Notes: generated from the sequence alone by a model not told the origin. DNA of 64,000 nucleotides from Pseudomonas versuta (GCF_001294575.1 NZ_CP012676.1:5085789-5149788); one strand, 5' to 3'. Counted from the stretch's first letter, positions 26,713-36,050 are shown. Program-made: numbers and translations.

Positions 26713-27063
26713 TCAGTGGGTGGTTACCCCGTCCAGTGACTTGTCGACATAGGCTTTGGCCAGTTCCAGCAAATAGGCGATCGACAACACCCGATCCCGT
26801 GCCGCTCCGTCCAGGCCATTGCCTGCCTCACTTGCCGTGGCACCCGCGCAGCGCAACAGCTCTGACGCTTGGGCCAATGCTGCTTCCAGGTTGACGCCGT
26901 CGGGGATGGAATACAGGGCCGTGACCACGGGGCGATCAGGCTTGGGGTCGGGGAAGTAGTAATTGAGGGCGCGATCGGCGGCGGCACGGTCCAGCAACTG
27001 TTGATCGCTTGGCGCAGTATCTTGCAGGGTGAAAGAAGGCGGGTCGGGGACAATCTTCTTCAT
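26713..27063 (-). CDS. DUF6124-family protein of unknown function
   Basis: This 116-residue protein begins MKKIVPDPPSF and contains AAADRALNYYFPDP and a C-terminal helix-rich part ending LELAKAYVDKSLDG. This pattern matches the small DUF6124/DUF3077-type proteins that occur in many copies in Pseudomonas genomes; I place it by recall, not by a search. GGAG lies 8 nt before the ATG. The gene is preceded by a long structured leader with an intrinsic terminator, so it may be controlled by attenuation. Function unknown. Confidence 0.7.
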   Translation of the reverse strand: MKKIVPDPPSFTLQDTAPSDQQLLDRAAADRALNYYFPDPKPDRPVVTALYSIPDGVNLEAALAQASELLRCAGATASEAGNGLDGAARDRVLSIAYLLELAKAYVDKSLDGVTTH

Positions 27064-27300
27064 GGCTCAACTCCAGATACATCGACAGGAGCTGCCACTT
27101 GTCGCGACTAAACGAGTGGGTGGCAGCCGTACGCAGGTTAGTCGACCGGTGCATCTGGAAACCGGTGCGCCCGAGGGCGCCCTGCGCACGGCCACCATAA
27201 AGCGGAGGCCGAAAAAAAGCGCCTCGCTAAAGGTGGCGCTGATGCGCCAGATGACAAACCGGGCGACTAAACCCGATCGCTGATTTGCAGCGATGGACCC
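27064..27300 (-). ncRNA. Structured, switch-like 5' leader of the DUF6124 gene
   Basis: Read on the minus strand, a CATAGT -10-like element near 27312 precedes GGGTTTAGTCGCC (27262-27274). A stem AGCGCC/GGCGCT (27218-27240) followed by seven Ts at 27212-27218 forms an intrinsic terminator. Further on lie a GCGCC-CGAG-GGCGC hairpin (27167-27180), an ACCGGT stem (27145-27166), and a segment at 27119-27126 that can pair with either 27191-27196 or 27092-27098. CGACTAAAC occurs twice and its near complement GTTAGTCG once. Functional role is inferred. Confidence 0.5.
27212..27240 (-). terminator. Leader terminator (attenuator) before the DUF6124 gene
   Basis: On the minus strand a 6-bp stem AGCGCC...GGCGCT is followed directly by TTTTTT. 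It lies about 150 nt before the start codon and inside the leader, so it would stop transcription before the gene unless bypassed. Confidence 0.55.
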
Positions 27301-27413
27301 AGACTATGCCCCGATTTGAGCAGGCGCAAGCGAGCGGGATTTTCTCGGAAATTTCGTACGAATGAAAGTAAAGAGTCTTACAAAATGCCTAATTCTGCAG
27401 GCTTGTAGAGCGC

Positions 27414-27602
27414 TTGTGGCTGCAGTCCACGGATTTGTTGCAATGCAGTGTTGATTGGAGTAGCCGTGAAAGTGTCAGGGCCAGTTTGCGAATCTTGGTA
27501 CGGCGAATATTGCGCAAGTATAAATATCCCCCTGATCAAGCAGAGGATGCCGCACAGATGATTCTTAACCTGGCTGAGATGCTGTGTGAGGCTTGGCTGT
27601 AG
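27414..27602 (+). pseudogene. Relic of type I restriction subunit HsdR (C-terminal DUF3387 end)
   Basis: The 62-codon frame contains VDWSSRESVRASLRILVRRILRKYKYPPDQAEDAAQMIL, which resembles the extreme C terminus of HsdR (consensus like DWT.RESVRA.LR.LVKRILRKYGYPPD). No helicase or nuclease part and no hsdM or hsdS gene is present. The GTG at 27414 precedes the similar region by 12 codons, so an independent short protein is possible. Such stand-alone tails recur in Pseudomonas as far as I recall. Confidence 0.65.
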
Positions 27603-27620
27603 TGGGCTTTGCGACAGGCA

Positions 27621-27648
27621 TTAAAAAGCCGGCTTGTGGCCGGCTTCT
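27621..27648 (-). terminator. Intrinsic terminator hairpin
   Basis: A perfect 8-bp inverted repeat AAGCCGGC/GCCGGCTT with a TTGTG loop is flanked by AAAAA at 27623-27627, which is a U-tract for minus-strand transcripts. It may be a backup for ppa or end leftward read-through before the HsdR relic. Confidence 0.55.
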
Positions 27649-27855
27649 CGGGGGCGGGTTTGGCTTATTTTTGGTAAGCCGTACTCGCCTTCAATTTAGA
27701 CATCCAGGCCCTGATAGTCAGGGTTGGGGCGTGGCGGCTTATTGCTGCCTTGCCTGCGGTCCGGCCTGCTCGATGCGGGGCGCGGTGCTTATGTGGCGCG
27801 AATCATACGGGGATTCAATGTCGTTTCCCAGCGAAAACAGCTCAATCTTCGGACA

Positions 27856-27884
27856 TAAAAAAACCTCGGCGAACCGAGGCTTTT
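27856..27884 (-). terminator. ppa terminator
   Basis: CCTCGG-CGAA-CCGAGG forms a stem with a tetraloop. On the minus strand it is followed by seven Us, 40 nt after the ppa stop. The other side carries CTTTT, so it may also work weakly for plus-strand transcripts. Confidence 0.8.
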
Positions 27885-27923
27885 GTGTGATTCAAGCCTG
27901 CCTTAAGACAGGACCGGCATCAC

Positions 27924-28451
27924 TTAGCCTTTGTAGGCGGCTACCGATTTCATGATCTCGGTGCGGGCGGCTTCTGCATCGCCCCAACCTTCGATCTTCA
28001 CCCATTTGCCTTTTTCGAGATCTTTGTAGTTCTCGAAAAAGTGCTGGATTTGCTGAATCAGCAGAGGTGGCAGGTCGGTGTACTCTTTCACGTCAACGTA
28101 CAGCTGGGACAGCTTGTCGTGAGGGACTGCAACGACTTTGGCATCGCCACCGCCGTCGTCGGTCATGTGCAGGATGCCAACCGGGCGGGCACGGATTACC
28201 GAACCTGGTGCTACCGGGTAAGGGGTAACAACCAGCACGTCGAGGGGGTCACCGTCGTCAGCCAGGGTGTTCGGGATGAAGCCGTAGTTGGCCGGGTAGA
28301 ACATCGGGGTGGCCATGAAGCGGTCAACGAACAGGCAGTCGCTGTCTTTGTCGATTTCATATTTGATCGGCGCGTGGTTCGCCGGAATCTCGATGGCGAC
28401 GTAGATGTCATTCGGCAGGTCTTTGCCAGCCGGAATCTTGCTGTAGCTCAT
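27924..28451 (-). CDS. ppa: Inorganic pyrophosphatase
   Basis: This 175-residue cytoplasmic family I enzyme hydrolyses pyrophosphate. It starts [23 protein letters not shown] and has the metal-binding signature DGDPLDVLV, plus YPANYGFIP and the KWVKIEGW stretch. The chosen start matches the family; the frame extends 27 codons further without support. It ends at a clear intrinsic terminator. Confidence 0.97.
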   Translation of the reverse strand: MSYSKIPAGKDLPNDIYVAIEIPANHAPIKYEIDKDSDCLFVDRFMATPMFYPANYGFIPNTLADDGDPLDVLVVTPYPVAPGSVIRARPVGILHMTDDGGGDAKVVAVPHDKLSQLYVDVKEYTDLPPLLIQQIQHFFENYKDLEKGKWVKIEGWGDAEAARTEIMKSVAAYKG

Positions 28452-28564
28452 TGGGCGGTGCCCCCGTGTATAGGCCAGTTTACTTGGCCGGTTTGGCCAA
28501 AAAGTGGCGGCGATTATAGGCGTATTCCGCATACGCCGTCACGTCTGGCCGGTTTAGTGGTGCC

Positions 28565-29386
28565 TCACGCCCGGTTCACTGGCTCTCGGTACTCGGGGTG
28601 ACCGCTCTGTAACGTTTGCAGCCGGGTCAGCGGGTCCTGCCGGTAGAACAGGCTGAGCTGCTGGTACACCTTGGGATAGGCGTGGGTCAGCAGGTCGGGG
28701 GCGCTGAAGAAGTACTCGCTGGTGACCGCGAAGAACTCTGCCGGGTTTTCGGCCGCATACGGGTCAATGGGGGCGTGGTCGGGGGCGTGGTGGTCGAGGT
28801 AGTGATTGAGGTGGTCGTAGGCGTGTTGCATGGCTTGTGTCCATTCGCTCACGTGCATGCTGCTGTGCAGGGGCGGCATGCCATTGGCGGCACCATTGAG
28901 CATGTCGAGCTTGTGCGCCAGTTCGTGAATCACCAGGTTGTAGCCTTCCCACCTGCCGCTGGCCAGTACGCCGGGCCAGGCCAGTACCACGGGGCCATGT
29001 TCCCAGGCCTCGCCGCTGTGGGTGCCTTGCCATTCGTGCTCGACGCCACTGGAGTCGCGGTGACGCTGGGGGCTGATGAAGTCATCGGGGTACAGCACGA
29101 TTTCGTGGAAACCCTGATACCAGTCCAGTTCGCCCAGGTTGAGCAGCGGCAGTTGTGCCTGGGCGGCCAGTAACAGGCGGCCTTCATCGGTGAGTTCAAC
29201 CCCGGGCATGGGGGTCAGGTGTTTGTCTTGCAGAAACAACACGCTGTGTTCGCGCAGCCATTTGTCCTGCGCGTCGTCCAGCCCGTCGAGAATACTCAGG
29301 TGCTGGCGCACGTCGTGCCACACGTGCGCCGCCACCGGGTGTTGCGCCAGAATTCGCTGGCGCCGCCATTCACTCAGAGACCACAT
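28565..29386 (-). CDS. mtfA: Zinc-dependent peptidase, MtfA family
   Basis: This 273-residue cytoplasmic protein has the zinc peptidase motif HELAHKLDMLNG and the downstream EFFAVTSEYFF with the third ligand, both typical of MtfA (M90 family). In E. coli MtfA binds the repressor Mlc and affects glucose phosphotransferase expression; whether this applies in Pseudomonas is uncertain. It follows the dedA-type gene by 15 nt on the same strand. Confidence 0.88.
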   Translation of the reverse strand: MWSLSEWRRQRILAQHPVAAHVWHDVRQHLSILDGLDDAQDKWLREHSVLFLQDKHLTPMPGVELTDEGRLLLAAQAQLPLLNLGELDWYQGFHEIVLYPDDFISPQRHRDSSGVEHEWQGTHSGEAWEHGPVVLAWPGVLASGRWEGYNLVIHELAHKLDMLNGAANGMPPLHSSMHVSEWTQAMQHAYDHLNHYLDHHAPDHAPIDPYAAENPAEFFAVTSEYFFSAPDLLTHAYPKVYQQLSLFYRQDPLTRLQTLQSGHPEYREPVNRA

Positions 29387-29401
29387 GGGGGCGGGTCCCG
29401 G

Positions 29402-30049
29402 TCAGGCTTTGGAAGGGCTGCGGCCCATGCGGCTGCGGATTACACCAATGATCATCGGTATCAGAGACAGCAGGATAATGCCGACTACCAGCAAGGACAG
29501 ATTGGACTTGATGAAGGGCACGTTGCCGAAGAAGTAGCCCAGTGTCACCAGGCCGCCGACCCAGAGGATGGTGCCGAAAACGCTGAACATCAGGAAGCGC
29601 GGGTAGAACATGTGCGCCACGCCGGCAACGAAGGGGGCAAAGGTGCGAAAGATTGGCAGGAACCGCGCCATGGTCACGGTTTTGCCGCCATGACGTTCGT
29701 AGAAATCGTGGGTTTTTTCCAGGTAATCGCGGCGGAAGATTTTCGAGTCCGGGTTACTGAACAATCGCTCGCCGGCCGTCCGTCCTATGACGTAGTTGGT
29801 GCTGTCGCCCAGGATTGCCGCCACCATCAGCAGGCCTGCCAGCAGCACCGGGTCCATGCCGCCGCCTGCAGCGACCGCGCCGGCAATAAAGAGCAACGAA
29901 TCACCCGGCAGGAACGGCATGACCACCAGACCGGTTTCACAGAAGATCACCAAAAACAGGATGGCGTAGATCCACACTCCGTAATCTCTTACCAGCATGT
30001 CCAGGTACACATCGAGGTGCAGGATAATGTCGATCGGGTTGAAATCCAT
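29402..30049 (-). CDS. DedA-family membrane protein
   Basis: This protein of about 215 residues has five to six hydrophobic segments and the DedA landmarks [33 protein letters not shown] and a basic [21 protein letters not shown]. DedA proteins are thought to act as lipid carrier flippases or in membrane homeostasis. I chose the ATG three codons inside a GTG because AGGTG lies at better spacing. It leads the dedA-mtfA pair. Confidence 0.9.
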   Translation of the reverse strand: MDFNPIDIILHLDVYLDMLVRDYGVWIYAILFLVIFCETGLVVMPFLPGDSLLFIAGAVAAGGGMDPVLLAGLLMVAAILGDSTNYVIGRTAGERLFSNPDSKIFRRDYLEKTHDFYERHGGKTVTMARFLPIFRTFAPFVAGVAHMFYPRFLMFSVFGTILWVGGLVTLGYFFGNVPFIKSNLSLLVVGIILLSLIPMIIGVIRSRMGRSPSKA

Positions 30050-30235
30050 GTAAAGCACCTGTGTTGATGACCCGGCTCTGCAGGTCCGTGCGGGAAAGGG
30101 AAAGGTATTTAACTACAACGGATGTAGTTTTTTCGTACATTTCTTAAAAAAGCGGATTATACGGATTGAGGCAAGTCTTGTTGGTGGAGTTTGTAGCGAG
30201 GCGTGTATTGAGTCGCAGCGGCTGGCTAATCAACC

Positions 30236-30292
30236 GTAGGAGCGAGCTTGCCTCGCGAAGCACACAGCTCGCGAGCAAGCCCGCTCCTACAG
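30236..30292. repeat. REP doublet after eutC
   Basis: GTAGGAGCGAGCTTGCCTCGCGA and GCTCGCGAGCAAGCCCGCTCCTAC form a long hairpin 17 nt beyond the eutC stop, likely helping to end or protect the ethanolamine transcript. Confidence 0.85.
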
Positions 30293-30308
30293 AGTCACGG
30301 CCCCGTGT

Positions 30309-31118
30309 TTATTCACCCTTGAGTAGGAAATTTTCGCTGGGAGCCTCTGATTCAATGGTTTGTACCTGTGCTTCGTCTTTCAGGTTCACACCCGACAATT
30401 GCCGACGACAGGCTTCGCGCATCAAGTAGGCCAGCCGATGAGCGGCCATGCCGTAGCTCAACCCTTCGAGCCGCACGTTAGAGATGCAGTTGCGATACGC
30501 GTCGGTCAGACCAATCTTTGGCGCGTAGGTGAAATACAGGCCCAGGCTGTCAGGAGAACTGAGGCCGGGGCGTTCACCGATCAGCATGACCACCATTTTT
30601 GCACCCAGCAGCTCGCCGATTTCATCGGCGACCGCTACCCGTCCTTGTTCCACCAGAATCACCGGTGACAGGCTCCAGCCTTCAGTGGCCGTTTGCTCCT
30701 GCATGCGGGCCAGAAAGGGCAGGGTGTGACGATGAACCGCCAGCGCCGACAGCCCGTCGGCCACCACGATGGCGACATCGATACCGCCAGGATGAGCCAG
30801 GGCGTAGTCGCGCAATTGTTGCGCCGAGTCATCGTTAAGCTTGCGCCCCAGATCCGGCCGTTGCAGATAGCTGTGGCGATCAATGGCGGCGCTGTGCAGC
30901 AGCAGCGTTTGCTGTCCGCGCTCGGCAAGCTGGCTGCTTAAACCTGCGTGATCAAACGGCAAATGCACCGCATCCCGGGCTTGGGCGTGGGCAAACTGAA
31001 AATCCAGCTGGGCCCCGGTGGGCATGCTGGTGCCGGTACGTCCCAGGGCAATGCGCGCCGGGGTCAGGCGGCGCAGTTCCAGCCAGGGGTTGAGGTTGTC
31101 TGTGGGGGTAGTGGCCAT
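30309..31118 (-). CDS. eutC: Ethanolamine ammonia-lyase, small (light) subunit
   Basis: EutC combines with EutB in the adenosylcobalamin-dependent enzyme that turns ethanolamine into acetaldehyde and ammonia. The 269-residue protein contains [11 protein letters not shown], the [19 protein letters not shown] region and [21 protein letters not shown], all typical. The ATG chosen follows GGGAGGACGC and lies 2 nt after the EutB stop. Need for B12 fits with the uptake genes earlier in the window. Confidence 0.95.
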   Translation of the reverse strand: MATTPTDNLNPWLELRRLTPARIALGRTGTSMPTGAQLDFQFAHAQARDAVHLPFDHAGLSSQLAERGQQTLLLHSAAIDRHSYLQRPDLGRKLNDDSAQQLRDYALAHPGGIDVAIVVADGLSALAVHRHTLPFLARMQEQTATEGWSLSPVILVEQGRVAVADEIGELLGAKMVVMLIGERPGLSSPDSLGLYFTYAPKIGLTDAYRNCISNVRLEGLSYGMAAHRLAYLMREACRRQLSGVNLKDEAQVQTIESEAPSENFLLKGE

Positions 31119-31120
31119 GC

Positions 31121-32521
31121 TCAGCGTCCTCCCAGATGAGCCAGTGCCTGGCGAAATGCCGGCGGCAGTTGATGCCCGAACTCGATCCGGCCATCGGTCT
31201 GGGTAAATATCCCGATCTTGCTCAACCACTGCTCAAACTCGGGGGCCGGTTTGAGGCCCAGGGTTTTTCGCGCATACAGCGCGTCATGGAACGAGGTGGT
31301 CTGATAGTTGAGCATGATGTCGTCCGAGCCCGGAATGCCCATGATGAAGTTGATCCCGGCCACACCCAGCAGGGTCAGCAGGTTGTCCATGTCGTCCTGA
31401 TCGGCTTCGGCGTGGTTGGTGTAGCAGATGTCGCATCCCATCGGCACGCCGAGCAGCTTGCCGCAGAAGTGGTCCTCAAGCCCGGCACGGATGATCTGCT
31501 TGCCGTTGTACAGGTACTCGGGGCCGATAAAACCGACCACGGTGTTGACCAGAAACGGCTTGAAATGCCGCGCCACTGCATAGGCGCGGGTTTCGCAGGT
31601 TTGCTGGTCGACGCCGAAATGCGCGTTGGCCGACAGCGCGCTGCCCTGGCCCGTTTCGAAATACATCAGGTTGTTGCCCAGGGTCCCGCGGTTGAGGCTC
31701 AAGCCTGCGTCATACCCTTCCTGCAATACATTCAGATTGATCCCGAAGCTGGCGTTGGCGGCTTCAGTACCGGCAATCGACTGGAACACCAGATCCAGCG
31801 GTACGCCACGGTTGATCGCTTCAATCGAAGTGGTGACATGGGTCAGCACGCAGGACTGGGTCGGGATCTCATAACGCTGGATGATGGCGTCGAGCATGTT
31901 CAGCAGGTCGCAGATGGATGCGATGCTGTCGGTGGCCGGGTTGATACCGATCATGGCATCGCCGTTGCCGTACAGCAGGCCGTCGAGAATGCTGGCGGCA
32001 ATCCCGGCCGGATCGTCGGTGGGGTGGTTGGGTTGCAGGCGGGTCGACAGTCGCCCGCGCAGGCCCATGGTGCCGCGAAAACGGGTGACCACGCGGATCT
32101 TCTGCGCCACCAGAATCAGGTCCTGCACGCGCATGATTTTCGACACCGCAGCGGCCATTTCCGGGGTCAGGCCCGGCGCCAGGGCGCGCAGGCTCTGCTC
32201 GTCGGCAGCGTCGCTGAGCAGCCAGTCACGAAAACCGCCCACTGTCAGATGGCTGACTGCAGCAAAGGCGAGCGGGTCATGGGTGTCGATAATCAGCCGG
32301 GTGACTTCATCGGACTCGTAGGGAATCAGCGCTTCCTGCAGGAACCAGGCGAGCGGGACGTCAGCCAGCGCCATTTGCGCAGCGACCCGTTCACCATCGT
32401 TCTGTGCGGCGACACCAGCCAGAAAATCCCCGGAACGCGCCGGGCTGGCTTTGGCCATGAGGTCTTTGAGGTTGTCAAAACGGTAAGTCTGGGTGCCTAC
32501 CGCGTGAGAAAAAGTTGCCAT
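31121..32521 (-). CDS. eutB: Ethanolamine ammonia-lyase, large (heavy) subunit
   Basis: The 466-residue catalytic subunit matches EutB across its length: [44 protein letters not shown] and [22 protein letters not shown] are landmark active-site regions. A strong AAGGAG precedes the ATG. It is third in the run from aldehyde dehydrogenase through permease to eutC. No microcompartment shell genes are present, so acetaldehyde is handled in the open cytoplasm, as in other pseudomonads. Confidence 0.97.
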   Translation of the reverse strand: MATFSHAVGTQTYRFDNLKDLMAKASPARSGDFLAGVAAQNDGERVAAQMALADVPLAWFLQEALIPYESDEVTRLIIDTHDPLAFAAVSHLTVGGFRDWLLSDAADEQSLRALAPGLTPEMAAAVSKIMRVQDLILVAQKIRVVTRFRGTMGLRGRLSTRLQPNHPTDDPAGIAASILDGLLYGNGDAMIGINPATDSIASICDLLNMLDAIIQRYEIPTQSCVLTHVTTSIEAINRGVPLDLVFQSIAGTEAANASFGINLNVLQEGYDAGLSLNRGTLGNNLMYFETGQGSALSANAHFGVDQQTCETRAYAVARHFKPFLVNTVVGFIGPEYLYNGKQIIRAGLEDHFCGKLLGVPMGCDICYTNHAEADQDDMDNLLTLLGVAGINFIMGIPGSDDIMLNYQTTSFHDALYARKTLGLKPAPEFEQWLSKIGIFTQTDGRIEFGHQLPPAFRQALAHLGGR

Positions 32522-32573
32522 TCAGGGTGCTCCTTAACGCCAGACGCAGTGCGTCTGGCGGGTTTCTCAGCGA

Positions 32574-34022
32574 CTAGTGCAAGGCTTGCTCGGCTTTTTG
32601 AATCGCCGCGAATTCCTCTTCAGGCGTACCGGCCACCAAGTGGTGCCGACTGTAAAAAGCGAAGTACGCAATTAATACGCCATAGATCACGGCAGCGCCA
32701 ATCACCACGCGCGGGTCGACCAGGAAGCCGGCCACGACCGCGACGCAAGCGAGCACCAAAGCGATGCCTGAAGTGAAGATTCCGCCCGGAGTGCGGTACG
32801 GACGCTCCATTTTGGGGCGACGAATACGCAGGGTGATGTGCGCGGCCATCATCAACACGTAGGAAATGGTCGCGCCAAACACGGCCACCAGAATCAGCAA
32901 GTCCCCTTGCCCGGTCAGCGACAGGCCGAAACCGATGATGCCGGGGATGATCAGCGCCAGTACCGGTGCTTTGCTTTTGTTGGTTTCTGACAGTTTGCGC
33001 GGCAAATACCCTGCACGGGACAGGGCGAAGATCTGACGCGAGTAGGCGTAAATGATCGAAAAGAAACTGGCGATCAAGCCGGCCAGGCCGACCAGGTTAA
33101 CGAACCCGCCCATCCAGGTTGAGCCGCCATAGGCCTTGCTCAGTGCTTCAACCAGCGGGTTGCCCGAGGCCATTAAATGGTGTGCGCCCGCGGCACCAGG
33201 GCCGATGACCAGAATCAGCAGGGCAAAGGTGACGAGTACCAGCATGGCGCCGATCAGGCCGCGAGGCAGGTCGCGCTTGGGGTTTTTGGTTTCTTCGGCG
33301 GCCAGCGGTACGCCTTCGACGGCGAGGAAGAACCAGATCGCGTAAGGGATTGCGGCCCACACGCCAACGTAGCCGAATGGTAGGAAGGCGCTGGCGCCTT
33401 TGGCTTCTGTGACCGGGATATCCAGCAGGTTGGCGACGCTGAAGTGCGGCACCATAGAAACCAGAAACACGCCCAGGGCAATCGCGGCCACGGCGGTGAT
33501 GACGAACATCAGTTTGAGGGCTTCACCCACGCCGAAAATGTGAATGCCGATAAAGATGATGTAGAACGCCAGATAGATCATCCAGCCACCAATCCCGAAC
33601 AGTGATTGGCAATAAGCACCGATAAATACGGCAATCGCGGCCGGTGCTATGGCGTATTCAATCAGGATCGCGGTGCCGGTCAGGAACCCGCCCCACGGGC
33701 CGAAGGCGCTTCGGGCAAAGCCATAGCCACCACCGGCTGTAGGAATCATCGACGACAGTTCGGCCAGCGAAAAGCACATGCACAGGTACATGGTGGCCAT
33801 CAGCAAGGTGGCGATAAACATCCCGCCCCAGCCGCCCTGGGCCAGGCCAAAGTTCCAGCCGGCGTAGTCGCCGGAGATGACGTAAGCCACACCCAGGCCC
33901 ACCAGCAGGACCCAGCCGGCAGCGCCTTTTTTCAGTTCGCGTTGTTGAAAGTATTCGGAGCCGACTTTTTCAAAGTCGACGGAGGAAGCTGACGCCGAAG
34001 CGCCAATGGGTTCGCTAGGCAT
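32574..34022 (-). CDS. eat: Ethanolamine permease (APC superfamily)
   Basis: This 482-residue transporter has about twelve hydrophobic helices. It opens with FQQRELKKGAAGWVLLVGLGVAYVISGDYAGWNFGLAQGGWGG, the family substrate-binding first helix, and shows AIPYAIWFFLAVEGVPLAAEETKNPKRDLPRG. Both resemble the Eat permeases that take up ethanolamine. It lies directly before eutB. An amino-acid permease is the alternative, but context favours ethanolamine. Confidence 0.92.
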   Translation of the reverse strand: MPSEPIGASASASSVDFEKVGSEYFQQRELKKGAAGWVLLVGLGVAYVISGDYAGWNFGLAQGGWGGMFIATLLMATMYLCMCFSLAELSSMIPTAGGGYGFARSAFGPWGGFLTGTAILIEYAIAPAAIAVFIGAYCQSLFGIGGWMIYLAFYIIFIGIHIFGVGEALKLMFVITAVAAIALGVFLVSMVPHFSVANLLDIPVTEAKGASAFLPFGYVGVWAAIPYAIWFFLAVEGVPLAAEETKNPKRDLPRGLIGAMLVLVTFALLILVIGPGAAGAHHLMASGNPLVEALSKAYGGSTWMGGFVNLVGLAGLIASFFSIIYAYSRQIFALSRAGYLPRKLSETNKSKAPVLALIIPGIIGFGLSLTGQGDLLILVAVFGATISYVLMMAAHITLRIRRPKMERPYRTPGGIFTSGIALVLACVAVVAGFLVDPRVVIGAAVIYGVLIAYFAFYSRHHLVAGTPEEEFAAIQKAEQALH

Positions 34023-34113
34023 GTGAGTGCACCTGTTCTTTTATAGTTTGGAAAATATGACAGGGAGCAAAGCAAGAGCTGGGCCATGAGGGCCGGTTTA
34101 GAGCGGTCTGATC

Positions 34114-34172
34114 TGCAGGAGCGAGCTTGCTCGCGAGCTCTTGACGGCTCGCGAGCAAGCTCGCTCCTACAG
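34114..34172. repeat. REP doublet between the aldehyde dehydrogenase and eat genes
   Basis: Nearly perfect inverted units GGAGCGAGCTTGCTCGCGAGC and GCTCGCGAGCAAGCTCGCTC with a short TCTTGACG spacer. It is inside the presumed ethanolamine operon, so it may set unequal mRNA levels for the dehydrogenase and the downstream genes. Confidence 0.9.
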
Positions 34173-34182
34173 GGGCAGGGGG

Positions 34183-35703
34183 TTAGAAGAAGCCCAGCGG
34201 GTTGATGTCGTAGCTCACCAGCAGGTTTTTAGTCTGCTGATAGTGGTCGAGCATCATTTTGTGGGTTTCACGGCCAACACCGGACTTTTTGTAGCCACCG
34301 AACGCGGCATGGGCCGGGTACAGGTGGTAGCAGTTGGTCCAGACGCGACCGGCCTTGATGGCGCGGCCCATGCGGTAGGCGCGGTTGATGTCGCGGGTCC
34401 ACAAACCGGCACCCAGGCCGAACTCGGTGTCGTTGGCAATCGCCAGTGCTTCGGCTTCGTCCTTGAAGGTGGTGATGCTGACCACCGGGCCAAAGATTTC
34501 TTCCTGGAACACGCGCATTTTGTTGGTGCCCTTGAGCAGCGTCGGCTGGATGTAATAGCCGGTTGCCAGGTCGCCTTCGAGCTTGGCCACCTGGCCGCCG
34601 GTCAGCAGTTCGGCGCCTTCTGCCTTGGCGATTTCAAGGTAAGACAGGATCTTGTCGAATTGCTGCTCGGAGGCCTGGGCGCCGACCATGGTGTCGGTGT
34701 CCAGCGGGTCGCCACGTTTGATCGACTCGACCTTCTTCATCACCACTTTCATGAAGTCGTCATAGATCGACTCCTGAATCAGCGCGCGGGAAGGGCAGGT
34801 GCACACCTCACCCTGGTTGAAGAATGCCAGCACCAGGCCTTCGGCCGCCTTTTCAATAAAGGCCGGTTCAGCCTGCATGATGTCGGCGAAGAAGATGTTT
34901 GGCGATTTGCCACCCAGTTCAACGGTGGAAGGAATGATGTTCTCGGCGGCACATTTCATGATGTGCGAGCCCACGGGTGTCGAACCGGTGAAAGCGATTT
35001 TGGCGATGCGCTTGCTGGTGGCCAGGGCTTCGCCTGCTTCCTTGCCGAAACCTTGCACCACGTTCAGTACGCCGGGCGGCAGCAGGTCACCGATCAACTC
35101 CATGAATACGGTGATGCTCAGCGGGGTTTGCTCGGCGGGTTTGAGCACGATGCAGTTACCGGCAGCCAGGGCCGGTGCGAGTTTCCAGGCGGCCATCAGC
35201 AGCGGGAAGTTCCACGGAATGATCTGCCCGACCACGCCCAGCGGTTCGTGGATGTGATAGGCCACGGTGTTGCCGTCGATTTCTGCCGCGCTGCCTTCTT
35301 GCGCGCGGATGCAACCGGCGTAGTAACGGAAATGGTCAGCTGCCAGCGGAACGTCGGCGTTCAGGGTTTCGCGCACTGCTTTGCCGTTGTCCCAGGTTTC
35401 GGTCACGGCCAGCAGTTCGAGGTTTTGTTCGATGCGATCGGCAATTTTGAGCAGCACCAGCGAGCGGGCCTGCACCGAGGTCGCGCCCCAGGCGTCAGCA
35501 GCGGCATGGGCGGCATCCAGGGCTTTTTCGATATCTTCTGCAGTCGAGCGCGGGAATTCGGCGATGGGCTTGCCGTTCACTGGCGAGGTATTGGTGAAGT
35601 ACTGGCCTTTGACGGGCGCCACGAATTCGCCGCCAATGTAGTTGCCGTAGCGGCTCTTGAACGAGACGACAGAGCCTTCAGTACCGGGTTGTGCGTAACG
35701 CAT
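34183..35703 (-). CDS. exaC: NAD-dependent aldehyde dehydrogenase (acetaldehyde), ExaC-like
   Basis: This 506-residue ALDH oxidises aldehydes to acids; here acetaldehyde from ethanolamine is the likely substrate. Visible are the NAD region [42 protein letters not shown], the catalytic glutamate in [10 protein letters not shown], and the catalytic cysteine in [22 protein letters not shown] precedes the ATG. It is the first gene downstream of a sigma-54 promoter and matches the order at the P. aeruginosa ethanolamine locus. Confidence 0.93.
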   Translation of the reverse strand: MRYAQPGTEGSVVSFKSRYGNYIGGEFVAPVKGQYFTNTSPVNGKPIAEFPRSTAEDIEKALDAAHAAADAWGATSVQARSLVLLKIADRIEQNLELLAVTETWDNGKAVRETLNADVPLAADHFRYYAGCIRAQEGSAAEIDGNTVAYHIHEPLGVVGQIIPWNFPLLMAAWKLAPALAAGNCIVLKPAEQTPLSITVFMELIGDLLPPGVLNVVQGFGKEAGEALATSKRIAKIAFTGSTPVGSHIMKCAAENIIPSTVELGGKSPNIFFADIMQAEPAFIEKAAEGLVLAFFNQGEVCTCPSRALIQESIYDDFMKVVMKKVESIKRGDPLDTDTMVGAQASEQQFDKILSYLEIAKAEGAELLTGGQVAKLEGDLATGYYIQPTLLKGTNKMRVFQEEIFGPVVSITTFKDEAEALAIANDTEFGLGAGLWTRDINRAYRMGRAIKAGRVWTNCYHLYPAHAAFGGYKKSGVGRETHKMMLDHYQQTKNLLVSYDINPLGFF

Positions 35704-35767
35704 GGGGAGTGTCTCCTGGCTTTATTGTGCTTATGGGAGGACGCGCTGTGGCGTTGCCCTAAGTCAG

Positions 35768-35783
35768 AGCAAGGGCCGGGCCA
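35768..35783 (-). promoter_or_regulatory. Sigma-54 promoter of the exaC-eat-eutBC genes
   Basis: On the minus strand the sequence reads TGGCCCGGCCCTTGCT, which fits the -24/-12 consensus TGGCACG-N4-TTGCW with one mismatch and exact spacing. It lies 65 nt before the exaC start codon. The adjacent divergent gene encodes a sigma-54 activator. Confidence 0.75.
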
Positions 35784-35846
35784 TATTGTCTGGATAGCTC
35801 TGGGACGGGGATTTCATGCTGATTAAGGGTATGGCGCCGGCAGGGG

Positions 35847-35878
35847 GTGTCACAGGGTCGATACAGTTGCAGTGACAC
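35847..35878. promoter_or_regulatory. Candidate activator-binding dyad upstream of the sigma-54 promoter
   Basis: A perfect 7-bp inverted repeat GTGTCAC/GTGACAC with 18 nt between arms lies about 70-100 bp upstream of the promoter, a typical place for an enhancer site of the EatR/AcoR class. The binding is inferred from position only. Confidence 0.45.
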
Positions 35879-36050
35879 TTTGTACCAAAACCGGAACAGT
35901 TGATGACCGGAGAGTCAGTTGGCGATTGCAAAGGCTCGCGGGCAAGCAGATGCTGGGCGCTCGGTCTGAACCTGGATCCATGTTGGCGAAGAGGCTAAAT
36001 GTGCCCCTGCCGGACATGAGACCGCCGATACAGCGCGGAGAATAATAACA

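Larger units (their letters stand above)
27603..27923. other. Intergenic region with two terminator hairpins, no gene seen
   Basis: The 321 bases between the HsdR relic and the ppa end hold two strong hairpins, listed separately, and a weaker palindrome GGCTTATTTTTGGTAAGCC near 27660. Short frames here show no recognisable product and no good ribosome site. Confidence 0.6.
35704..36050. other. Divergent control region between exaC and the activator gene
   Basis: These 347 bases hold the sigma-54 promoter at 35768-35783, an inverted repeat GTGTCAC/GTGACAC at 35847-35878 and a second loose dyad TGTACC/GGAACA at 35881-35898. A lone diverged REP fragment (GGCTCGCGGGCAAGC) is near 35935. No gene is seen. 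Confidence 0.7.

Noticed and set aside
27029..27283. Plus-strand frame across the structured leader
   Set aside because: Basic, low-complexity translation; the region is better explained as a folded RNA on the other strand.
31136..32776. Plus-strand frame (546 codons) opposite eutB and the end of eat
   Set aside because: Spans two real genes on the other strand and has no family features.
34141..35826. Plus-strand frame (561 codons) opposite the aldehyde dehydrogenase
   Set aside because: Runs through the sigma-54 promoter and the REP doublet; not a gene.
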